Shown piece by piece: positions 58,037-64,000 of a stretch of DNA of 64,000 bases. Each line of letters begins with the position of its first letter. The stretch's first letter is position 1. The stretch comes from Nemertoderma westbladi (lineage: Eukaryota > Xenacoelomorpha > Nemertodermatida > Nemertodermatidae). A model generated the notes under the pieces. That model saw nothing but the letters and a program-made list of their open reading frames with translations, ran no database searches and was not told the DNA's origin. The translations under genes were made by a program, and so were the position numbers. The stretch covers positions 1 to 64,000 of the forward strand of contig JAUCBJ010004063.1 in assembly GCA_032718475.1 (NCBI GenBank). Reading direction: 5' to 3'.

Positions 58037-58382
58037 GAAAAAGACAAAAAAATCTGAGATATTTGAGTTCATTCTGCACTCAGGCAGTAGGTAGTATTGT
58101 GGTTTATTTAAAATTGGGATTGTTGACTTGATTTTAGGTTTAATTAATTTATTTCTTTTAGTTTAATGAAAATACTACAATAGTTTATGAAATAACGAGT
58201 AAGACTTTTGGGAACGAAAGTTTTTATTACATTATTTCGTTTATTAGATAAGTTGTGTAAATGAACTGCCTAGAATATTTCACCAGCCGAAATTGTAATA
58301 AGAATGATTAAGTCGTTAATTGTTAGCCAATTTCCATTGCCCTGGAAACTTAATTGGTAACGCAAAATTTAGTGAATCGATA

Positions 58383-58616
58383 GTCTCGGACTCGGACTCG
58401 GACTCGGACTCGGACTCGTACTCGTACTCGGACTCGGACTCGGACTCGGACTCGGAATCGGACTCGGACTCGGACTAGGACTCGGACTCGGACTCGGACT
58501 CGGACTCGGACTCGGACTCGGACTCGGACTCGGACTCGGGCTCGGACTCGGACTAGGACTCGGACTTGGAATCAGACTCGGACTCGGACTCGGACTAGGA
58601 CTCGGACTCGGACTAA
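58383..58616. repeat. (GGACTC)n hexanucleotide microsatellite
   Basis: About 39 units of GGACTC with scattered changes (GTACTC, GGAATC, GGACTA, GGGCTC). The minus-strand Ser-Pro frame is a product of the repeat. Nothing else is recognised from 58617 to 59363 apart from a GACAGACA-type motif at 58858. Confidence 0.95.
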
Positions 58617-59363
58617 AGTTTTTTGCACCAAATTTGGGGAAAATTAACCAATTTACCTTGTCGTTATTTACAGTAAAATCCATGTAGCTAAGGAAAAAAA
58701 CATGAAATTGAAAGTGTTAATAAGGTCCGACTTTTAGCTAGATGGTGTTTTTTTTTCTTATATTTGACGGACAGATTGTCGGATAGTTGTGCGCCTACGT
58801 AGAACAATGCGTATAGACGCAATATAAATATATTATTATTAGTATTATAGTCAGATAGACCGACAGACAGACATACACGTTGTGGGGTCTTCGAGCAGCA
58901 CGTGTTCAAATGTTCAATGACTGAGCAGCGACTAATTAACAAATTTATGAGAGATTCATTGACCAGCTACCGACAGACCAATATTGTGACATATATTTTA
59001 GTTTAATGTTTGATTCAATTAGAGGCACAAATTAAAAAGGCTACAAATATATAGGGGTGAATAATTAAATTAGTCACCCATTTAGGCCTAAAAGGTAGCC
59101 AAATATAAGTTGCAATCTATATAAATTTTTAAATTCAGTAGTGTGGGTGTGTTGTGTATTGATTCCGTAGATTTAATGTTGAAATAGCGTTCATTAATTT
59201 AATTTCTATTTAATGATTCATGCATACTAATACACACATTAAATTAGTTCGTGTGTGGTAAGTGTGTAAGATTTGATTGTTTCGTCACGAACCCATTAGG
59301 GCACAGAAACTGACGGATTCTTCGCGAATTTCGCAAACGTCGCAAACTTCGGGAATTTGTTCT

Positions 59364-59457
59364 ACAATTTTGACTCCTTAAGCAAAAGGGTCCCGAATGA
59401 GTTTTTTAACCTTTATTTTTTGTGATTTTGAGTGCTTTTTTTATACTAGTGAATATT
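59364..59457. repeat. 94-bp direct repeat, copy 1
   Basis: ACAATTTTGACTCCTTAAGC, then AAAAGGGTCCCGAATGAG, ending ATACTAGTGAATATT. Repeated at 59812-59905 with one mismatch. Confidence 0.9.
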
Positions 59458-59518
59458 ACGCTGATGGCGAGCCATCAGCGAACTGATATAATTATACTAT
59501 GGCCGTTTCTCAAAAGTC

Positions 59519-59774
59519 TGTGTGTGACGTGTGTGTGTGTGTGTGTGTGTGTGTCGGTAGCCATAAATGTCGGAAGCCATAATCGAAGTTAATATCTTCA
59601 GCTAAATTGTAGGGTTGAATCGAATTATTTCGATTCTTCTATCGGTAATTAATTATTTAGGGGGGTAACATTTATTCCATCTGGTATAAAATTAACATGG
59701 GTAGATTCGCCGTGTCCCATTCTATCAAAGTCTTTACTTTATACTCGAGATTAATGTCAAGTTTTATAGTTATT
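59519..59774. repeat. 256-bp inverted repeat, left arm
   Basis: Starts in a (GT)n run, then GTCGGTAGCCATAAATGTCG, TTGAATCGAATTATTTCGAT, and ends GTCAAGTTTTATAGTTATT. The right arm at 61517-61772 is its near-perfect reverse complement ending in (AC)n. The loop of 1.74 kb contains the last candidate exon of the coiled-coil gene. Confidence 0.9.
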
Positions 59775-59811
59775 ATATATTTATAGTTATAGTATTTATA
59801 GTTTTATAGTT

Positions 59812-59905
59812 ACAATTTTGACTCCTTAAGCAAAAGGGTCCCGAATGAGTTTTTTAACCTTTATTTTTTGTGATTTTGATTGCTTTTTTTATACTAGTGA
59901 ATATT
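59812..59905. repeat. 94-bp direct repeat, copy 2
   Basis: Second copy, 448 bp downstream of the first. Its right edge merges into the MITE that starts at 59904. Confidence 0.9.
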
Positions 59906-60112
59906 CTAGAACCTTAGTAGATTTTTAATGGTATATAGCTAGTATTTTTTACTAGCTAGTAATTTTTGGAAATTATTTTGGTCATTAATATATTCTTCAA
60001 CAGTTTAACCTGAAATATCATGGACTTTCACATTTTTTATAATTTCAAAAAATACTAGCTAGCAAAAAATCACTAGCTATCATAAAAAACATATCTACTA
60101 ATGTTGTAGAAC
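59904..60112. mobile_element. MITE with TTCTAGAAC termini, short copy
   Basis: The left part has TTCTAGAACCTTAGTAGATT and ATAGCTAGTATTTTTTACTA. The right part has the inverted partners CTAGCTAGCAAAAAATCACT and CTACTAATGTTGTAGAAC. A longer copy with the same ends is at 62470-63012. There is no coding capacity. Confidence 0.65.
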
Positions 60113-60439
60113 TTTCACCAATACCAAAAAAATTAAAAAACTCTAAAAAAGGATTGGTGAAAAATGGCTGGGGTGTCGACAGGGCGAAGTAGGGACCGTG
60201 TTGCTTAACCCCTTAGAGCCTATGACGTCCACTGCACGTCACAATGGACAGCACGAAGACGTGCAGTGGACGTCATGCTGGAATACATGTTTTATTGGAA
60301 GGCTCTTGGAGTAGGTATACTGGTGGATAGTATTACTGACATTTATTGCTCTTCGTGGCAAAAAATCCATTCTGTACTGTAGATAGGCTGTATTGTAGAC
60401 TGTATTATTAGTGTTAGGTATATGGCGTAATGCCAACCA

Positions 60440-61000
60440 CAGTACAGTAGTTCAGACTGACAGAGAGACCGACAGACAGACAGACTAGATTTATGTAAAC
60501 GTGTAAACTGACATCAGAAATGAAATCAGCAACCCTTAAACCCCCATAGCGAGAATGTTGGTTAGTTAGTATACTTTCTTACGTTTTCACAGACTGACTG
60601 ACAGAAAGACCGACAGCCAGACAGACTAGATTTTTTTTAAACGTGAAAACTGACATCTGAAATAAACTTAGCACCCATTAAAACCCCCATAACAATAATG
60701 TTAGTTAGTTTGTATTCTTTTTTAAGTTTTGACAGACTGACTGACTGACAGAAAGACCGACAAACAGACAGTCTAGATTTATATAAACCTGAAAACTGAC
60801 ATCAGAAATGAAATCAGCACCCCTTAAAACCCCCATAGCGAGAATGTTAGTTAATTTGAATTCTCTTTTATGTTTTGACAGACTGACTGACAGAATGACC
60901 GACAGACAGACAGACTAGATTTATGTAAACGTGAAAACTGACATCAGAAATGTAATCAGCACTCCTTAAAACCCCCATAGTGAGAATGTTAGCGACAAGT
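60440..61000 (+). repeat. Four tandem copies of the GACAGACA/ACTGACATC dispersed repeat
   Basis: Each unit of about 133 bp reads GACTGACAGAAAGACCGACA, then CTAGATTTATGTAAACGTG, AAAACTGACATCAGAAATGA, AATCAGCACCCCTTAAAACC and CCCATAGCGAGAATGTTAGT. Single copies occur elsewhere in the window (2830, 48700). Confidence 0.85.
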
Positions 61001-61373
61001 TTTAATTATTAACCATATTTCGTAAGATATATTTTAAAACATTTATTTATTAATAATGCAATAACTGAATAACCAGATAACGGAACGACAAACCGAATTG
61101 AAACTTTTAATTACTAATAATAATTGTGGTGAGAGGTGATGGAAATCAAGGATATATGTTGTTATGTTATGGAGCACGCGTTGGTAGGCACAGACAGGCA
61201 ATGAATTGATGTCTGTTGAGATGTATTGAAGGAGCACTATTCCTTCATTAGTAATAATATTAATGTCATTGAATAACTGATACCTAAACACACACACACC
61301 CCCCCGTCAGCCAGTTCTATGGAGAGTGAGTGAATTGATAGGGAATTAATGCTATCCTACCATCCCCAACCAG

Positions 61374-61446
61374 CAGCAGTCTGCCTCTAACAGGCCAGGA
61401 CATTCTCAGCGTTGCTAAGACACGGGAAGGAATTACTCCGTATTGA
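61374..61446 (+). CDS. Candidate last exon of the coiled-coil gene
   Basis: After a C/T-rich tract (CTATCCTACCATCCCCAACCAG) the sequence offers a tandem acceptor CAG/CAG/CAG. Starting at 61374 and joined to exon 6 in phase 2, the frame reads VSSLPLTGQDILSVAKTREG then ITPY and stops at TGA 61444-61446. Using the next CAG drops one Ser. The local G+C rise, the fitting phase and AATAAA 66 bases downstream support it. The peptide is too short for recognition, and other 3' exons beyond the window are possible. Confidence 0.42.
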
Positions 61447-61512
61447 CTGTCATTAGGCGGTTAGAGCCTGCGTGTGAATTAATTGATAAAAATGCAATTT
61501 TAATTGTAAATC

Positions 61513-61518
61513 AATAAA
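61513..61518 (+). terminator. Polyadenylation signal AATAAA
   Basis: AATAAA lies 66 nt after the candidate stop and just inside the edge of the inverted repeat arm. One such hexamer is easily found by chance in AT-rich DNA, so it is supportive only. Confidence 0.35.
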
Positions 61519-61735
61519 TAACTATAAAACTTGACATTAATCTCGAGTATAAAGTAAAGACTTTGATAGAATGGGACACGGCGAATCTACCCATGTTAAT
61601 TTTATACCAGATGGGATAAATGTTACCCCCCTAAATAATTAATTACCGATAGAAGAATCGAAATAATTCGATTCAACCCTACAATTTAGCTGAAGATATT
61701 AACTTCGATTATGGCTTCCGACATTTATGGCTACC

Positions 61736-61772
<37 letters not shown>
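61517..61772. repeat. 256-bp inverted repeat, right arm
   Basis: Reverse complement of 59519-59774 (coordinates sum to 121291), ending in an (AC)n run where the left arm begins with (GT)n. Confidence 0.9.
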
Positions 61773-61776
<4 letters not shown>

Positions 61777-62173
61777 CCGCCATGGTTCTTTCACACACTG
61801 AATTTTGAATTTTACTAACTGTAAAATTCATTATATCTTCACATCAACAATTTGCAGAGTTTGTGTCATGTTTTTTTCACACACGAAATGAAAATTACAA
61901 AACATCTGCTAAGGGGCGTCGGAGGGGTGGTTGCGATGTGTGTGTGACTTTATAATTTTTTGCATTGTATGTGTTATTTACAAATTCCCGCTTTCTGGTT
62001 ATTTCTGCTACTTTCTACCTTATCCAAGTATTTACCGAGTGCCGAGCCGGTGAGGTAAATATAACAAAATACATAAATAATAATAAATAAAATAAATATA
62101 AATACATAATTTGAATAATTTATAATCGAACATGATTTATTCAAGTTTGTTCTAATTGGCCATTTTGGAAGCA

Positions 62174-62436
62174 GGACAATTCGGTCCCGGACAATTCGGT
62201 CCGGACAATTCGGTCCCGGACAATTCGGTCCCGGACAATTCGGTCCCATTAATTTTATGTTTTGGGATCGAATTGTCCGGGACCGAATTGTCCGGGACCG
62301 AATTGTCCGGGACCGAATTGTCCGGATACTGACCAGGACAATTCGGTCCCAAAACATGCATATTAATGGGACCGAATTGTCCGGGACCGAATTGTCCGGG
62401 ACCGAATTGTCCGGGACCGAATTGTCCGGGACCAAA
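62174..62436. repeat. Foldback of 15-bp repeats, copy 1
   Basis: Units of GGACAATTCGGTCCC run forward about five times to 62247, then after TTTATGTTTTGGGAT they run reversed (GGGACCGAATTGTCC) four times. One forward unit at about 62337 is followed by five reversed ones to 62436. All three orientation switches sit next to CCCATTAAT- or TTTTGGGA-like spacers. Long open frames on both strands (NSVPD repeats) are artefacts. Confidence 0.93.
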
Positions 62437-62469
62437 TTTAATTGGTACTGTACTATATAATGGAGAATG

Positions 62470-63012
62470 TTCTAGAACCTTAATATATATTATTATATGG
62501 TAGCTAGTGTTTTTTTTACTAGCTAGTATTTTTTTTTAAATAAAAAAAATTACTTTTTTTTGTTAACATTATTATTTATGGTAGCTATGGTGTTTTATGG
62601 AGCTTGTGAATTATTTACTAGCTAGTAATAGTAGTATGTATTTAAAATGTTTAAAGCTGATATTTTTTATATACTGCGTAAGTATACTGTACTGTATGTG
62701 TTGTTGGTTGGTTAACAAGCCTAAATTATTATCCCAGATAATAGCTGGATCTCATTCAGGGACTGTTATAATATCATCAATATTGTTGGTAATTAATATA
62801 ATCAGCTAAACCTATAATAATACATACATAATAATAATACACCTATAATACACCTATAACTAGCTACACCTTAATAAATAATATATAATAATGTTCTCGA
62901 ACACTACCAATAACAAAAATAAAAAAAAGTACAGTATTTTTAAAATTTCAAAAAATTCTAGCAAGTAAATAACACTAGCTACCATAACAAATATCTCTAC
63001 TAATGTTCTAGA
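62470..63012. mobile_element. MITE with TTCTAGAAC termini, long copy
   Basis: The left end GTTCTAGAACCTTAATATAT and ATGGTAGCTAGTGTT are matched on the right by AACACTAGCTACCATAAC and CTAATGTTCTAGAAC. It is 543 bp against 209 bp for the copy at 59904, so this one carries extra internal sequence. The right flank (ATTCACCAATATCAAAAA) resembles that of the short copy, so the true element may extend further. Confidence 0.6.
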
Positions 63013-63058
63013 ACATTCACCAATATCAAAAAGCACTAAAAAGTTGCTATCAGGAACC

Positions 63059-63285
63059 GGACAATTCGGTCCCGGACAATTCGGTCCCGGACAATTCGGT
63101 CCCGGACAATTCGGTCCTAGGACAATTCGGTCCTAGGACAATTCGGTCCCTGACAATTCGGTCCCGGACAATTCGGTCCCATTTATTTAGTGTTTTGGGA
63201 CCGAATTGTCCGGGACCGAATTGTCCGGGACCGAATTGTCCGGACCGAATTGTCCTGGACCGAATTGTCCGGGACCGAATTGTCC
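63059..63285. repeat. Foldback of 15-bp repeats, copy 2
   Basis: Eight forward GGACAATTCGGTCCC-type units (two with GGTCCTA) are followed by the spacer ATTTATTTAGTGTTTTGGGA and six reversed units. The spacer resembles that of copy 1 (ATTAATTTTATGTTTTGGGA), so the pair are related elements rather than independent expansions. Confidence 0.93.
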
Positions 63286-63770
63286 TACATCCGGCCATTT
63301 TAGGTTTATATAATATACTCCAAGCCATACTTACAAGTCTTCCTCATCTTACATACCTTGTGCGGTATTTCTGTTTTTTTAGTTTATTTCCCTGATGATG
63401 CCCCTAGTGGGAGAAATTAATTGGATTGTATAATAAAACAGATAGAGTCGGGCGTAAAGAAACTCCTTTATTTCTCAGTCAGTGCACGAAATGCATTGTC
63501 GCGCCCTGAAGCCGGCTTGCCGTTTGATTAATAACTTTAATATGATAGATGTCTGGCTATGAGTAAAATGCAATGACTTCACATATATATGTCTTAAGTC
63601 AAATGTGAATGAGCTACAAGTACGTTAAAGCACCAATATTAACATTATGTGAAGAAAACCTTTGTATTCATTCAGACTGGCCCACATTGACTATTATAGG
63701 GTCTTCTCCGTTTTTTCAGAATCAATATGCCTAAAATGATCTATGGCTATGAGTAAAGGGTAACAGTATA
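63286..63770. other. Unassigned sequence
   Basis: No gene or element is recognised. A moderately G+C-balanced stretch at 63445-63540 has no supported frame. Confidence 0.4.
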
Positions 63771-63771
63771 A

Positions 63772-64000
63772 CATAAGGGCTATCGTCCCCAACACCCCCA
63801 CTCCGTTTCTTGGGGGCTATCGTCCCCAACACCCCCACATCTTTTCTTGGGAGCTATTGTCCCCAACACCCCCACTTCTTTTCTTGGGGGCTATCGTCCC
63901 CAACACCCCCACTTCTTTTCTTGGGGGCTATCGTCCCCAACACCGCCACTTCTTTGCTTGGGGGCTATCGTCCCCAACACCCCCACTTCTTTTCTTGGGG
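63772..64000. repeat. 36-bp minisatellite running off the window edge
   Basis: Units of GGGGGCTATCGTCCCCAACA plus CCCCCACTTCTTTTCTT, at least six, continuing to the last base. Each contains GGGG..CCCC inverted segments. The first unit (CTCCGTTTCTTGGG) is slightly diverged. Confidence 0.95.

Larger units (their letters stand above)
32427..61446 (+). other. Unrecognised coiled-coil, Lys/Glu- and Ser-rich protein gene
   Basis: Gene-level entry. Exons 32427-32612, 48320-48426, 49735-49840, 50311-50500, 54911-55369, 56979-57098 and probably 61374-61446 join with every phase matching and no internal stop, giving about 412 residues. The layout is: a compact N-terminal part (1-132), a helical segment (133-195), a highly charged Lys/Glu helix (197-257), a Ser run (259-287), an Arg/Tyr/Pro segment (about 300-345) and another coiled-coil (about 350-388). 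I do not recognise the family. The first intron is 15.7 kb and full of transposons; the fourth holds a 4.4-kb minisatellite. Confidence 0.75.

Noticed and set aside
58369-58683. Minus-strand Ser-Pro repeat protein
   Set aside because: Hexanucleotide microsatellite; the SP dipeptide repeats are the direct translation of GGACTC units.

Overview
This is a gene-poor, AT-rich stretch of an animal nuclear genome. The evidence is: small, phase-consistent exons separated by kilobase introns with GT/AG borders; the 3' end of a calcium/calmodulin-dependent protein kinase II (CaMKII) gene, a metazoan family; and non-LTR, hAT, Harbinger-like and Mutator-like transposon relics. The coding divergence and repeat content suggest an invertebrate, but I cannot name a taxon.

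Two genes, both on the + strand, can be assembled from the sequence. (1) CaMKII, 3' part, 7942-20207: a linker exon (7942-7993), a previously unlisted symmetric Ser/Thr/Ala-rich cassette exon (8108-8311), and the association (hub) domain in three exons (15131-15301, 16012-16123, 20093-20207). The kinase domain lies upstream of the window. (2) An unrecognised coiled-coil, Lys/Glu- and Ser-rich protein, about 32427-61446: exons 32427-32612, 48320-48426, 49735-49840, 50311-50500, 54911-55369 and 56979-57098, plus a probable last exon 61374-61446 followed by AATAAA. All exon phases fit and give about 412 residues.

Most of the remainder is repeats. At least twelve unrelated tandem arrays are present: 29 bp at 0.8-1.8 kb; 33 bp at 2.3 kb; 24 bp at 3.8 kb; 16 bp at 4.5-6.9 kb; 45 bp at 18-19 kb; 21 bp at 21.4-22.2 kb; a 7-kb 39-bp array with higher-order structure at 25.1-32.1 kb; a C/A-only array at 37.5 kb; a different 39-bp array of about 112 copies at 50.5-54.8 kb; 36 bp at 57.4 kb; GGACTC hexamers at 58.4 kb; and 36 bp at the right edge. 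The long ORFs in these arrays are repeat artefacts.

Mobile elements sit in the introns. They include a decayed non-LTR retrotransposon with a 28-bp target-site duplication (8720-12826) and a 3' fragment of the same family (40241-41035). There are two hAT relics with 8-bp duplications (32772-33593, 55681-56860), a Harbinger-type MITE inside the 16-bp array (5430-5714), and a Mutator-type MITE with 9-bp duplications nested in another element (43897-44274). Foldback elements include one whose two arms each carry a tRNA-like sequence (36654-37060), a 3.3-kb one with tandem-repeat arms (38530-41821), and two built from 15-bp repeats that flip orientation (62174-62436, 63059-63285).

The most unusual observation is the 50.5-54.8 kb array. 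Its unit is a copy of the 3' end of a coding exon together with that exon's 5' splice site, so the intron begins with about 112 head-to-tail copies of its own donor site.
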